From Rotaria sordida (lineage: Eukaryota; Rotifera; Eurotatoria; Philodinida; Philodinidae), in contig CAJNOL010000687.1 of the NCBI GenBank assembly GCA_905250125.1, positions 1 to 64,000 of the forward strand: a DNA stretch of 64,000 nt, written 5' to 3'. A program made the position numbers and the translations under genes. Shown in pieces: positions 11,501 through 25,184 of this stretch. The notes under the pieces are model-generated. The model did no database searches, had not been told where the DNA came from, and saw nothing but the letters and a program-made list of their open reading frames with translations. Each line of letters begins with the position of its first letter. Position 1 is the first letter of the stretch.

Positions 11501-12985
11501 ACTGTTCAGCATCAATCTTATTTCAATATATTTTGATATTGCGAGCTTTTGCTTGTCCTAGATACATATAAAAAAATGTTCCATCATACCATCTAAACTG
11601 TCTTCCATAGCATATGGTTTCACTATACTAAATTCTACAGCTGTCTCTAAACTTTTGGCGAGAGATTATTTCTGTAGCTTTATTTTGATTTGTTGTAGTG
11701 CATTAAAATTTCGTTCATGTTCATTAGATTCAATTGGTGAAGTTATTAAAATTTCATATAATTGAAACCATTCAGGTACCAGATATTAAGCTCAATTTCA
11801 TACATAGTATTTTCTAGTATCTATTAAATGAATATTAGATATGTTGACAATCAAACCATACTGTTAACATTTGTGTTATATTCTATCTTTTTAATACATT
11901 ACTGTTCGAAGTATGACCTAATTCGGTTTCTCTTTAAAAAAAAATAGAGAGTCAAACTGCACTTTTATATAATCAATCTGTCCTACCGAAAGATTAAAAA
12001 CGTTGCCTATCCATAACAGAAAATTTCCAGGGAGAAAGGGAGAACACAAGAAAAAATTTCGAAATAGGAAATTACCTTGCTTCTCCCTCCTAATTGTATG
12101 ACTCACCCAATATGTACGAAGGATGTCATCTGTTAACTTAAGAAAATTTCGCTTTATATTACTAATAGTACAAACTGCAGTTTTAGTTTATCTTAACTGA
12201 AGTTATCTACACTGATCATCTTACTATATCTATTTTCCTTTATTTACATAATACGAACATTTTTCTCTCGTCCCTTCCGGTTCTACTTTACGGGCATTTT
12301 TTTTTCTTCCAATTAAAGAAAAACTGTTCGTAATCTAGAAGATACATCAACAATGTAGTAGATTAATCTTTCAAATGACGAATACTAAAGAATTGTTTAT
12401 TCGATTATTATCAATACCATTCGTACATTTGTGTTTTTTCAATAAAAGAAAAAAAATATATATACGTTAAGAAATTCTTGTTTGTTTGTTGTAATACTCG
12501 TGTTGATTCAATACGTAAAAAACAACAACGATAAACAATCAACGAACAAACATACAAATAAAAAAATCAACACAGAATAAAGGACAAACGACAAAAAACA
12601 ATTAGACATGTAGTTTTGTTTTATTTTTTTTAAAAAAGAAAAAGCTACATATGAGAAAAATGGGCAAATATTCAAGACTAATAATAACGATAAGAAATCG
12701 ATGAGATAACACTGCAAAAATAGAACAAAAGAAAAAAGAAAAACCATACAATATACTTATACAATCATGAAAAAAAAAAGAAGAAGCGTTAGTATATATA
12801 TTTTGTTAATGGATGCAATGACAATAGATATCATATAGGACAAAAAAGACAACAAAATTTATGTATTATAAATAGAAGACAAAAAAAAATAGGCCGTTTA
12901 GAAACGTAAGAAACAAACTGTGAATATACAGAAATGTTCTATTAATTTTATTCGTTTTTTTTTCTATTTTTTAAATCTGGTTTAT
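8595..12985. other. 4.4-kb gene-free interval
   Basis: Upstream flank of TBC1D15 and downstream flank of CELF. The first part (8.7-10.1 kb) shows no gene. At about 10395-10510 the minus strand reads NNHVEEYYGKLK before stops, weakly like the C-terminal part of MULE-type transposases. A hAT relic is at about 11560-11800 (listed). From 12.2 kb onwards it is low-complexity A/T, probably CELF 3' UTR and flank. Confidence 0.5.
11560..11800 (-). pseudogene. Relic of hAT-family transposase C-terminus
   Basis: Reading the minus strand, a frame near 11665-11775 gives EWFQLYEILITSPIESNEHE followed by RNFNALQQIKIKL. This fits the hAT C-terminal dimerisation signature (a vaso-type pattern: hydrophobic stretch, SxxxERxFS/NALxxIKxxLR). 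Stops follow right after it, then a further frame with LDGMMEHFF. No intact transposase remains and I cannot define the element ends. The match is by eye only. Confidence 0.45.
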
Positions 12986-15900
12986 TTAATAAGAACATTT
13001 CTTTGATGTTGTTGGTGAATTTCCATTATGATTGTTTGAATTATTATTTATAATTGTTTGAGTCTGATTTCCATTTGGACTATTTAAATTATTATTTGGA
13101 CCAATTCGAAGTTTTTTTAATTGAACTTTAAGTCGTTTCATACCAATTTGATAACCATTCATTTGATTTATAGCCGATTGAGCAGATGTTGGATTATCAT
13201 AACTTACAAAACCTGAGAAATAAAAGAAAAAAAATTATTTATTTTAAATAAAGAAAAACGGAACTATAGAAAATTTACCAAAACATTTACTCCGATTTGT
13301 TGTTTTATCAACAAATACTTTAGCTGATATAATCGGTCCATAGGGTGCAAAAGCTTGAGCTAAATCTGTGTCACTGTATTCTTGTGGAAGATGGTAAATA
13401 AATAAATTAGCACCATCGGGACCTAATTTTAGTAAATAATATAAATTATTTTTCAAAAGAAAATAATTAAGAATTGATTTAAACAAACCTTCCGTATGTT
13501 TACCAGCTACTTGAGAAGAAAGATATGATGTTGATGGAAAGATAGGAAAGGAAGCTACAGAAAAAATTAATAGAAAGAGAATTATTAAAGATTGAAATAA
13601 ATATGCGAAAATTCTTTTACATTTCTCAACAGAGATATCTATCGCGATGGCGTCAGTATTTTTTTGAAGAACATTACAGAACTGCATAAATTTGCATAGA
13701 ATTTCAGTGACTACAAAGCAGCAAGTTTTCAATCGTGATGAACACCTTTGTTTCTCATGTTTTTTTTCCGACAATAATAGTATTTCGTAAATATACATAA
13801 TAAAATAAAAATAACTGTTAAATTAAGCGGTCTTGGAATAAAAGATATGCACGAGACTTTTTGGTTCTCGTTGTAGAATCGAGTATTTCTGAGGAAAGAA
13901 AAAAAAAGGTGCAGAAACATTTCGCGATCATATTTTCTCTATAAATATAAGACTGTTTGGAAAACTATATGATTATTAGTCACAAAGTTACAGCATGATT
14001 GGGACTCGATCGAAACTGATTCTAGTTGGAAATTTTGCATTCATTTTCTCCAGCTACAAAAATCACACAAGAGTCGAAGTAGTCTTGCTTTGAAGGAAAA
14101 AATTTAGTAAACCACCTCCTTCTCTTCAGTAGAATCTATCGGGTTCAAAATTTTCGGACCCAGTTCCAAGACTAACTAGACGGGCTCTATTTCCCAGAAT
14201 GATAGACCATGGTCTTCTATTCCGAGCTTGTCTTTTGCGTAGAAAAACAAAGGTTTAAAAAAAAAACTATTCTGGTATACAAACAAGGATTCTTAGCAAC
14301 TAAGTGCTAGAAAACTAGGATTTTTACTAGAACAAAATTGTAATTTCTTTTTCTTTGATTAAATAAACAATTGAGACGTTTACTATATTGAATGACCGTT
14401 TGATGACGATTAAATTATTTAACATTTAATACTATTATTTTTACAAGATTTAAAAATTACAATTTGTACTCTTTAATTGAACATAAGCACAATATTCATA
14501 ATTATTAAACTCTAATAAAAAATAAATCACAATAAGATTAACTTACCAGATGCTGCTACAGGTGAAGTTGCTGTCGGTAAAAGACCTTTTAATAAATAAC
14601 TTATTATTAATTATATTTGATTAAATTACTATTTACCTCCATTATTCATTTGAGACATTGCAACAAGATTTTGTAAATTATGATGAGCATCTTAATTATA
14701 TAAAATTATTTAAACTTGAGTAAACTATTGAATACAATTTACCTGTAGCTGCATTTGATAATGAACTAGGACTATTAGCATAAAGTGGAGGCATTGTAGG
14801 AGGATAAGGACCATTATTAGGTGTAGCTATTGTTGGTGTTAAACTACTATTTGGATTAAGATGAGTATTTGGTGGACCATTCGTATTTGGTCCACACATA
14901 AGTAAAGAAGATTCATTATTATAAGATGTGTTATTTGAATTGGATGATAAAGGTAATCGAGGTGAATCAAGTGTAAGTTGTTGTTGTTGTTCTTGAATAT
15001 TTAATGATCGATTATTTCCATGTTGAGAATTTGATGAAGTATTTGATGGTACGAGAATAGGTAATTTATTACCATTTAAATTCATATTATTTGTAAACAT
15101 TTGTAAAAGACTATGTAATGCTGGAAAATTAATAACTAAAATAAATATAAACAATTATTTAATAAAATATATCATTAATTTTATTTACCATTGCCGTTAT
15201 TATTAATAAAACCATAATTCTTTAATAATTCTTGAAGAAATACTAAATTACCTAGTTCAGGTAAAAAATTATATGTATTCATATGTTGAGGATTGGGCTA
15301 AATAAAAAAATTATTAAAAAAAAAATTAATAATTTCGTATATATATATATTACTATGGAATTTCCTGAAGTCATCTGTTGCATAAGAATATTATTATAAT
15401 TTGGTAATTGTTGTTGAGTTTTTTTTGTTTCTTTATCTTTTGGTGTATCAGCAAATTTAACAACAAGTGGCGATGAACAACCCTAAATAAATAAATTTTA
15501 TAAGAAAAAATTAACAAAAAAAAAAAAAATTTTTTTTCTTACTTCCATTGTTTGAGATTGATGCATCGATTTTATTGCATTGATAGCACATTGACGTTTT
15601 TGAAATGTAATAAAAGCACATCCTATTATTCACATATATATTTTAAATCAATTTAATATTACTAAAAACAAAGAAAATTTTAACCTCGACTTTTGCCATT
15701 AGGATCTCGTAGTACAGTACAATCTTCAATAATTCCATATGTTTGAAAAAGTGTACGAATACTTGGTTCATCAAAATTTTTTGATATCATGCCAACAAAT
15801 AATTTTCGTTCTAAAAAGAAACAAAATTTAATCGACGTTAGAAAAATTCTTTTTGTTTTTTGTTCTGTCAAAAACCATTTCGATTTTCTGCATCAGCCGG

Positions 15901-16221
15901 TTTCATTTGTATTGGATGATGACAACCATTTAATGTACGTAAATTATGTAGAGCATTTTGAGCATCTAATGCTGCTTTTCGTGTGTAAAATGTAACAAAA
16001 CAACAACCTTTTGATTCACCAGTTTGTTTGTCACGTAAAACATTTAATTGAAAGACAGGACCAAACTGTTCAAACATTTCACGCAATTCTGACTCATGCA
16101 TATTACGTGGAATTTGACCACAAAACATTTTAATTGCATCAGCATCGGGTTCATGTTTATCAATATTTATTGTTGATACAACAGTCGATGAAGATGTTGT
16201 AAAATTTCCTGATGTATTCAT
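12986..16221 (-). CDS. CELF: CELF/Bruno-like RNA-binding protein, three RRMs, many exons
   Basis: CELF proteins bind U/G-rich RNA and control splicing, translation and mRNA decay. Exon 1 (about 15884-16221) carries RRM1: [12 protein letters not shown] (RNP2) and [20 protein letters not shown] (RNP1), then [13 protein letters not shown]. The next exons carry RRM2 ([18 protein letters not shown]), joined across the intron at 15631-15685. A linker follows, rich in Asn, Ser, Gln and Pro, spread over several exons between about 13490 and 15485. RRM3 begins [20 protein letters not shown] (about 13275-13430) and ends in the last exon (12986-13213) with [19 protein letters not shown] and [13 protein letters not shown]. 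The tail is Asn-rich, ending KKCSY. All RNP motifs are intact. Sequence matches CELF1/2-type more than CELF3-6, but I cannot settle the subtype. Linker exon borders are the least certain part. The 13.56-14.54 kb stretch is a long intron. Confidence 0.92.
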
Positions 16222-17869
16222 GAGTAATTATTGATGATTTGTTGATTAATATACATTAATACACTAGACGAAAACGAATATTGACGAACAAAAACAACGA
16301 CCATCGCAAAAGGACAACAGGACAAACGAGAACGAAGAGACAACTAAAAACAAAAAAAAGAAGGAAAAATAAATAAGTCAACAAAAAAAAAATCTTAGAA
16401 ATAGATTTGTTTTTTATCAAAAACTAATATGTTTATATTGAATAAAAAAAACAAAAAGGTTTTTATCGATGTTGTTTTTTTCATTACTATAGGAAAGAAC
16501 GAACAAATCAAATAACTAATCAACTGACGTTTTATTTGTTTCTGTTTACAAACCTTGTTTTGATGATATGTAAAAACAAAACATCAACGTTGTACAGAGA
16601 GCTGGTCGCCTAGAGAAACGATAGATGTCATTATATGTTGGAGACAAAAAATAATTCAACACATTAAGGTAACCGTCGGTTAGTTAGAATAATGGTTTCG
16701 AACAAGATTTGTTTTTCTTAGATGATAAACTATCATTAATCATAATTGACACTGATTATTCTATGAAGACTTTTCTCATATATTTTAGATTATAGACAAC
16801 TTGTTTTTGTTTTTACTTTTTCTGTATGATTTAGAAGAATTCAAAATCATTTTTTGTTCGTTGAAGAATTTCGTTCAAAAGAATCAATTATGCCATTATT
16901 TTTAATGATCTAGGATATTAATCTGCTGACTCTTGGATACAATATAACTAATAAATTTTTACAAAAATATTTCAAGAGTTTTTCTAATAATTGTGTACTA
17001 TATATATGTCTAGTTTTCTTTCATTGGATTCATTGTAGTTGATATTCTTTGATTCATGACAGTCATTTTTTGATTATTTTTTGTCAATAATAAGTAAACT
17101 CTCGCACAAAAATACTTATCGCCGATCGGAAGAAAGTTTACTCAGTATATAATGAGATTCTTCTTTTTTTTTGTTCAAAGTCCACTCCTTGTTATTTAGT
17201 AATACGAAATATACTATTGAAGTATGCATAACTTATTATATGGACTCATTTTTGGTTATAGTTGATCATCAACAGAACTTTAACATCATTACTTTATCAT
17301 AAATTACTAAATATTAATACATATGTATCAGCGATCGACAAAGATAGATTTTTTGCAGACTTGGCCTGCTTGTCAAGGTCTGTGTAATTTTTTTTTCATG
17401 CTAATATCGTAATAATACTAGAATATAGTTATCCATGAATGTGATAATGATTGAGATAGAGTATGAAAAGATACAAATGATGTCGAATAAAGGAAGAATA
17501 CGTGATAAAATACGTTTTTCTTATCAATATATATCTATATATGATGTATAAGTATATAAAGTAGAACATCTGCAATGACATTGAGCATAAATACAAGAAT
17601 ATCATTTTTTAGATATTAAAAAATATACATTGAAATTTTCTTTGACAAAAATATTAATTTTTATAATCAAGTTTATTAGATTATTGTGATTCATTCTTAA
17701 TTAAATCTAGTCAGGATCTTGGCGTAAAAAAAAGCTATTTTGAATGTCTTTCCTAAAGTTCCAATCAAGAAAATAAAAGGAAATGAAACTCATTCGATGA
17801 ATAACAAACAAGCATTTCTTGTTCCAAAAAGGAATATTAGCTTTTTCTTAATTAGAAAGGTCCTGTAAA

Positions 17870-18790
17870 TAATACATAATACAAAAGTAATGGCACAAAA
17901 TCTCGATCCCTATTCCTCTTCGAGAAAAGGGTGCGTCCTAAAAGACAACATTATTAACCAAACGATAGAACTTTTATTCCTCTTGTGGATCGTATGTAGC
18001 TTATTTTTATAGCACGTTCATAAACGAAACAAAACGATGGAAAACAGAAATATCCTTAGAAAGAATCCGCATTTTTTATGAGATTCAAAAAAAATGGCCC
18101 AAAATGTTGATCTCTATATTTCTTTGATAATTCTTCGATGAACACATTTCAAAAAGTGTACATTTTATATTTGTCACACATTCGTAAATGAAATGACATG
18201 AGAGAAAAAGAGAAACATTTGCGCAATAAATTTATAATTTTTATACGGACTCGTCAAAAACATCTTGTTAGACAATAATTAATTTGATTTTTGTAGACTT
18301 ATTAAAAAGATCTTGTAAAACGACAGTTAATTATAATTAGCTGTTAGTTACAGGATGCTTTTGACGAATTTATATAAAAATTATAAATTTCTTCCACGAA
18401 AGTTTCTCTTTTTTCTTGTCTTGCTTCACTTAACAATGTATGACAAATATGAATCATACACTGTTCGAAAGCGGAGAAAATTTTCTATTAACCGATAAAA
18501 TAATATTCTTTTCAGAACTTATTTATCGAGCGATATGACAATCGACATTTTGTACAATCCTTTTATAGATAAAGTGCAGATTTTATCTAAGGGTACTTCT
18601 CTCTTCTGCTGTGCTGTGCTGTTCCGTTTATGAACGTGTTATAAAAATAAGTTATATACGATTTGAACGAGAAGAACAGCTCTATCATTTGATAAAATAA
18701 CTTTTCTTTCAACACCCTTTTATCGAAGTGAAATAGGGATCGACATTCTGTGCCACTACTTTTACATCGTACGTTATATAAATAGAAAAT
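17870..18790. repeat. 0.92-kb imperfect palindrome
   Basis: Arms of about 430 bp with the centre near 18300-18330. Matches include AAAAGTAATGGCACAAAAT (left) against AAAAGTAGTGGCACAGAAT (right, other strand), TATTTTTATAGCACGTTCAT against TATTTTTATAACACGTTCAT, and ATAAATTTATAATTTTTATA on the inner side. The arms have drifted with several indels. The 72-codon minus frame at 18587-18805 lies in the right arm and is not a gene. Confidence 0.8.
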
Positions 18791-21209
18791 TATATTATGC
18801 AGCAATATTTAATAAATTCTCGAGTAGTTCTTTGACAATATGTGTTGTGTTGGCTAGTAGTGGATTGAGAACTAATTGTCAGACTGAACTAATTCCAATG
18901 AATCTATATGTATACGTAATTGATGAATTCAGTGTTTATAATAGTGAACTTAATGCTTTAGAAGTGAGTCCTCTCACTAGTTTATAAAGTATCTTTAAGA
19001 TTATAGAAGAAAAGACAAAAGCGTTAAAGTACTAATTTTTTTTGTTTAACAAACCCGCTTAAGTTATGTTATTTGACTTAGAAATTATCTAAAGTTGATT
19101 GAATAAGATGATTTATATTTTGTTTTAATATTAATGAAATTTCATAATAAAATTATGATGAGTGAGGTTCATTTCTCATTAATATATTCGTTACAATAAT
19201 TCAGTAACATGATATCATTTTTTTTGGGCAAGGAAGTATTTTGTGAAAAATAAATCAATAAAAATCGTTCTCGAATTTATAACAACAAGAAAGTTATTTT
19301 AACTTTTGTTTGCTATTGTTGAATTTTAGGAGCAAGAACTGATTCATCATATGTTAATCAGACGAAATTTTATGCAACCTCTGAAATCTGTTAAGACTCA
19401 AGTTTTCCGTATTTTTATGTCTAAATGATTTTGAGTAGAAAAAAAAACAATGATTTTTATCTTTTTGTATCAAACACTGCAATGAAACAATTTCTATGAG
19501 AAGATTTTGAAATCAATTAGGAGTATATTCTTTATAATCAACAACAATAAAAACCAAGATACATCAATAAACAAAAAAGGAAAATTATAATACAAAAATA
19601 AAAAAAACTTTTATTTTTATTCTTATCAAATAAGTTTTTCTCATACTGAGTTTGACAATTTGTGTTGGTCTGAATTTTACTTATATCAACAGATAACACC
19701 ACGCCATATGGTCATTTGATGAATACTTTCAAATATTCTTTAAAAGATCGATGTTACTCTTCAATATATTTAGGTTTTATAGTAGTTTGCCGACAATTGA
19801 TAGCTGTTAGAATTCTCGTGTAAACCATATTAATATATGAAAATTAATGATCTTTTGTAAATGTTTGAATAGTTACTATTCTTGTTACAATGGTGAATAA
19901 AATTGCATTGTGTGGGATGAATGAACGATGTTAACATACGAGACAGATAAGAAGTGGAATAATTTTGTTAGACAATGATGTTAACCTGTTTGCAGGAATG
20001 CAAAAGGTTCACTTTTTCATATCCACGGGTGAAACTATGCCATATTCTACATTGTCACATAATTCGGATGAGAAGCCGATTTCTGGTAGTGTTATTTCTG
20101 TTAGCAGTAACATGAAAAACCATCTTTACGACGCTGGCTGTAATACAGAAATATAATTTGTTGATGCTGATCAACAAGCAGAATCAAATTTGATGCAACT
20201 TACTCGTGCATCAAATCTTCATGATCAAGCTTTATCAATTATTTTGATATCATATCGTATCCATGAAAAAAAAAGCTATTGGATATTTGTGATTCAACAA
20301 AATAAGAGCGATCATAGAGTTCACTAAAATACAAATGTTCTTTTTGTAAACTGAATTGAAAATTGCAACGCTATGCTTGATTCACGCTAAAATTTCATAT
20401 TGCTATTATTGCATAAATAATTAGAGTCTCGACACTCAAAAATTGATGTTGGATCAGGTACATTCAAGTTCTATGAAATTCTCGGTATAGATTGAGGCTA
20501 TTGTGGAAGGACCATGCTAAAATATTCAGTCCTATAACATGACATTTTCGGACGATAATCGATTTTGATCGTGATGACCATAAAACATATTTTTCTCAAG
20601 CTTTGGCGAGAAACCCACATATTTGGTTTTTTTTGAGCTCCTTGGCTCAATAAATAGTAAATATTTAGAATATTAGACCAACGTTTGACATAAAATTTTG
20701 TCTTATTTTCATTGAGTATAAGGTTTGGCCCATAGATTGATGATAGTTCATGGACACAATTTTGAATAAAACACAAAGTTTCCTCAAGATGCGTATTATC
20801 GCTGTAAAATTTTCTTGTTATTAAAAACCTCTTTTCGTTCTTTTATTGACTCAAACATTTCTCCAACGAAAAGTGACTGAGTATGCAAAACAGAATAAAG
20901 AGAAAAGGTATGAAATTGGGGTAATAACAATTTGTCGACAAAGTGTCGATATATTGACACAACACCGACAAATTTGATTGTCATAAACATGTTGCTAGTT
21001 TACTTTATTCATTGGAATTAGTCGGTCTTGTATTGGCATGAGATATTTTGTTGGTAAATTATTAACAACAATTAAGTTTTCTATACATATTTTAAAAAAA
21101 GCTCTAGTTTTTATTCAACAAAATATCGTTGTCTCATTCTCCTCTTTTACGGACAAATTTTGATATAATTTATGGAATAAAAGGATAGCTAAAGATTATA
21201 CATAATTTT

Positions 21210-21309
21210 NNNNNNNNNNNNNNNNNNNNNNNNNNNNNNNNNNNNNNNNNNNNNNNNNNNNNNNNNNNNNNNNNNNNNNNNNNNNNNNNNNNNNNNNNNN
21301 NNNNNNNNN
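21210..21309. other. Assembly gap of 100 N
   Basis: Exactly 100 undetermined bases, the usual placeholder for a scaffold join of unknown length. The right edge begins GCAGGGTACTTTTTCGGGTA, which contains a small GGGTAC hairpin. Confidence 0.98.
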
Positions 21310-21988
21310 GCAGGGTACTTTTTCGGGTACCCTTAGCTCAGTACATTCACTAGGGTTGTCATTTATTTTGTAATTATGAATTGTTCCTGTATTGGATTGA
21401 AAAGAACAATAAAAGAATTGAAAGAAACATGAAGAATAAAAGCGGGAAAAGGATTAAATATTTTCTGAATTTCTTTTCAGTTGTTCAGTATAATTCAAAT
21501 TCAGAAATTGTTTTTCGAGTATATCATTAATGCCATGCTATTTAGTTTCTATGTTCGGATTATGCAATAGGCTCGAAATAATTGCATTTTTACATTTTTT
21601 TTGTTTAATAATGCATTCAAAATTACTTCGATTGAGACGCATATATTTTTGTATTCTTTTATTTTAATTTCAATCTAAAATGTAGCTTATATTTCACGAA
21701 ACGATTTACAATACTATACAAAGAATGAGATACGACACTAACAACTATAGACATCTCGCGAATTATTCGTCATCTGCATGGAGGAAGAGTACAACTATAT
21801 GCAATGGCTTTTTTTTATATGTAGCGCCGATTGTATGTAGATTATCTCAACCGTTTTCTTCTATATTTTCACTTTCGATATTTTTCCTTTCTTCCTTTTT
21901 CCATCATACCGTTTAGCATAAATAAAATCTCTTAGTACTATAGAAAATATTTATTTTTGATCGATTGATATATTATAGATTTTTGTAA

Positions 21989-24486
21989 ATGGAATCTTTA
22001 ACAATAAAAAATTTAAATATTGATGAAAATTATAATATGAATGATAATGTTGAAGAAGATGATGATCTAAATGCAAAATATAATCGTTCAGCTCATATTG
22101 AACCATTTCATCGGCAAAGACGTATTGATGGTACATTACCATTTAGTGAACAAATAATAACAATGAAACATATTATAATAACAAATGGATATGATGGACG
22201 ATACATGAATAATGATAATATGACAGAAACAGATTTGAATCAAGGTGGTATTTGGAAAGAAATTATTCATAATGGAATTGGACAAAAATCAACTATAGGT
22301 GCTTCTGTGTAAGTTTTTTTAAAAATATGTTTACAATGCTTTCAATATGCCTGAAAGAAAATAATAGAAGAAAAAATTGTTTTAATCTTACAAGGGAATA
22401 ACTCGAAGACATAAATTGCTTTTGAAATGAGTTTTACCTCATCAAGTAGGTCCTATTGAAACTGGAGACAATCTCAAAGGATTAGTGTTTCTTCTTGAGC
22501 TATGATCATTTTAGTGATAGCTGAATTTCGTACAACCACAGTGTAATCGGTACTGAACTAGTCGAAGTATTAGACGAAGTTAGAATTTCTATTGTTTCTA
22601 TGTGTACAATCAATTAGGATGCATCCAATGTTAAAGCTTCGGATGCTAAGAAGTAACGCAGAATTAAAGTTTCAGAACTAACAGCTTAGAGCCATTTTTC
22701 TGAGATTATGATCGACATAACTCCTCAAAGAAGATCTATGGAAAAGAATGTTTTATACCATCATGATCAGCTTATCGAAATCTACAAGCTGGCATAAAGC
22801 CGATTGAACAAAAATGGACTCATATTTGGTGATCATCCCTTATATAATAAAATAGTCTTGTTTGGCATAGTAAAATCAAGTGGAAGCATCTCAAAGATTT
22901 GCTCCCTATGATTTGAAAAGCTGGTTTACTAGATAGTAAGAAGAGAAGGATTAGAGAAAATCTCATTATACAACAAAATTTATGGTAATAACCAATCTTT
23001 TCACATCTAATGGCTTCATCCATGTTGAAAATAATATTTAAAAATGCATCCCGCGTAGTGTGACAATGTGCTAAACTCGAGTTTTAAATACAAAAATTCA
23101 ATCTGTTTTTAATTCTCATTATTAAATCCAACTAATACGCTTCGATAAATATTGATTCTTAAACAGTACTGCATATATAGGAAATAGTATAACATTCTCA
23201 CTGGAAGTAAAACATACTTATTAACATATATATCTTCCTTTATAGACAATTGTCATGATTTTAAAAAAAGAAATTATTTTTTTTTTCAGACGATTACATT
23301 ATTATGCTTATTTTGAACATCGAGATGAACCATTTGATACATCATTTAAACGTCGACGTCCACTTGAATTTCGTTTAGGTAAATATGAAGTACTTCCTGG
23401 TATTGATCTAGCTGTTAGTACAATGCAAAGACGTGAACGTTCAAAATTTATTATTAGTAGTGATTTATTATATGGTGAACTTGGTTGTGCTCCACATATA
23501 CCTGAATCAGCATGGTGTCTTTATGTTATTGAACTTTTAACAACAAATGAATCTTCAACAGTTATTCATGATGAACAATTATTAATAAAAACAATAACAA
23601 ATAAACAACACATAGATGATTTTGCTAAACGTATAAGATTAGCTCAAACATTACGTAATACAGGTAATGAAGAATATGCAAATGGTCAATTAGATCGTGC
23701 ATTACGAAGTTATAATAAAGCACGACAATTAATTCATAATAAAGTTACACTTATTGATGGTAAACATGAAGAACAATATCATCAATTATTACTTAAACTT
23801 CATCTTAATTCTGGTAAAATTAAAATTTAATAAAAAAAAAAAACTTCAATAATATTCTAAGAAATTCTTTCGTTTTTTGTCTTTTTTTGCTAGCACAATG
23901 TTATCTTCGTTTGGATAATTTTGAAAAATGTTTACGAGCCTGCCGTGAAGCACTTGTTATTGAACCAAATAATTTAAAAGCTTTATTTCGTGCAAGTGTT
24001 TCACTTCGATCATTAAATCAACTTGACGAAGCAGAAAAATATCTATCAAAAGCACTTGCTATTGATCCACAAAATCGTGATATTTTAACTGAAGTAATAA
24101 AATTAAAAGATGCTGTTGATTTAGCAATACAAACAAAAACAAAAAAATCTGATGAAATATTTACATTAAAAGAATCATTAACAAATAATCAGTAAAGAAT
24201 TTAAATAGAAAATTCGAATAAATGTTTTTTTTTTGTTTATTTTGCTTCTTTATTTAGAAATGATAATGATGATATTCTTTCATGTATTGATGTATCTGAT
24301 CAATTTCGTTTGAAATTAGATTCTCTTCTTAAAGAATTTATTGAATCAAATGATACATTAGAACCATTTATAATACAACGTCAAAATTTTTCAGATACAG
24401 AATTTTATTATATTGAATTACTTGCTAAAAGTAAACAATTGAATATTAATCGAATTAATGATGATACTATTCATATTACCAAGTAA
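21989..24486 (+). CDS. FKBP6: FKBP6/Shutdown-like inactive FKBP with TPR repeats, 4 exons
   Basis: Exons 21989-22308, 23290-23813, 23894-24191 and 24258-24486 join in frame to 456 residues (human FKBP6 is 327). Known role: Hsp90 co-chaperone in piRNA biogenesis and germline transposon silencing (Drosophila shutdown). After an acidic, Asn-rich N-terminus of about 90 residues comes the FKBP fold: RLHYYAYFEHRDEPFDTSF, then LEFRLGKYEVLPGIDLAVST, then LLYGELGCAPHIPESA, aligning with human FKBP6 (YSGYLEHMDRPFDSN; YGTLGCPPLIP). As in FKBP6, several aromatic residues needed for prolyl isomerase activity are not where active FKBPs have them. TPR-type helices follow: QTLRNTGNEEYANGQLDRAL, CYLRLDNFEKCLRACREAL and ALFRASVSLRSLNQLDEAEK. 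The last exon encodes an acidic tail ending IHITK. Intron 1 is about 980 bp; the other two are short. FKBPL or FKBP4-type is less likely given the YGELGCAP signature. Confidence 0.88.
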
Positions 24487-24707
24487 TCTATTATAGAAAA
24501 ATCATTCGTTTTGTCAATGATTTATTCATAAATAAAGTAATTGTCAAAATTATACAGCCAATAGTTTATTTTATAATATAAAACCGATGAAAAATATAAG
24601 ATGAATATATTTTTTATTGTATTCTAAAATATCAAGCATTGAATTCAAAATCCAATAATGACTTGAATAGCTAATGAACTTGTTTATCAAATACATCCTA
24701 TATCGAA

Positions 24708-25085
24708 ATGTTATAGATGGACTACGAGAGGAAGATTTCTCGAAAATTTAAAATGGTAATTTTCAGATCCTATACAATTGGGCGAAAAATTAGTTTTTAA
24801 GAATACTATCTTGAAGAGCACAATATCTTGAATAAAATGATTAATTGCCGTGTTTTCTACGAGATCGCTTTAAAAAGTTATAAGTATCACAAAAAAAGAA
24901 CTTCGAAATTCATAATAGCATTGCTAAAAAAAGGGCATTTTTTGTTTTCTGTGATATTTGTAATTGTTTGAGAGAATGTGTCATTCTTAAAAACTAATTT
25001 TCATTCAATCTTTTAGGACATAAAAAACTATCGTATATAGTTCTTTCGAAACCTTCCTATCATAGTCTATCTATGAAATTTTGAT
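24708..25085. repeat. 0.38-kb imperfect palindrome
   Basis: Left arm TATAGATGGACTACGAGAGG, then further in AAAATTAGTTTTTAAGAATA; right arm on the other strand ATAGATAGACTATGATAGGA and AAAATTAGTTTTTAAGAATG. Centre near 24890-24930. Confidence 0.75.
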
Positions 25086-25184
25086 ATAGACTGCATTTGA
25101 TAGAGAACTTCATTGACTACTGAAATCATTATTTGGATTTGCGTTAAATGTCTGGTATATAATTAAAAATATGTTTGTTTTATA

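Larger units (their letters stand above)
16222..21988. other. 5.8-kb gene-free interval with assembly gap
   Basis: Contains the CELF 5' flank (16.2-16.6 kb; short A-rich runs), a large palindrome (17870-18790), the N run (21210-21309) and the FKBP6 upstream flank. At 19965-20270 the plus strand holds a broken frame with codon use more gene-like than its surroundings (words such as ADQQAESNLMQLTRASNL), interrupted by a stop at 20154. At 20498-20776 the minus strand has a 92-codon frame. I cannot assign either; both may be decayed transposon or gene pieces. Confidence 0.4.
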
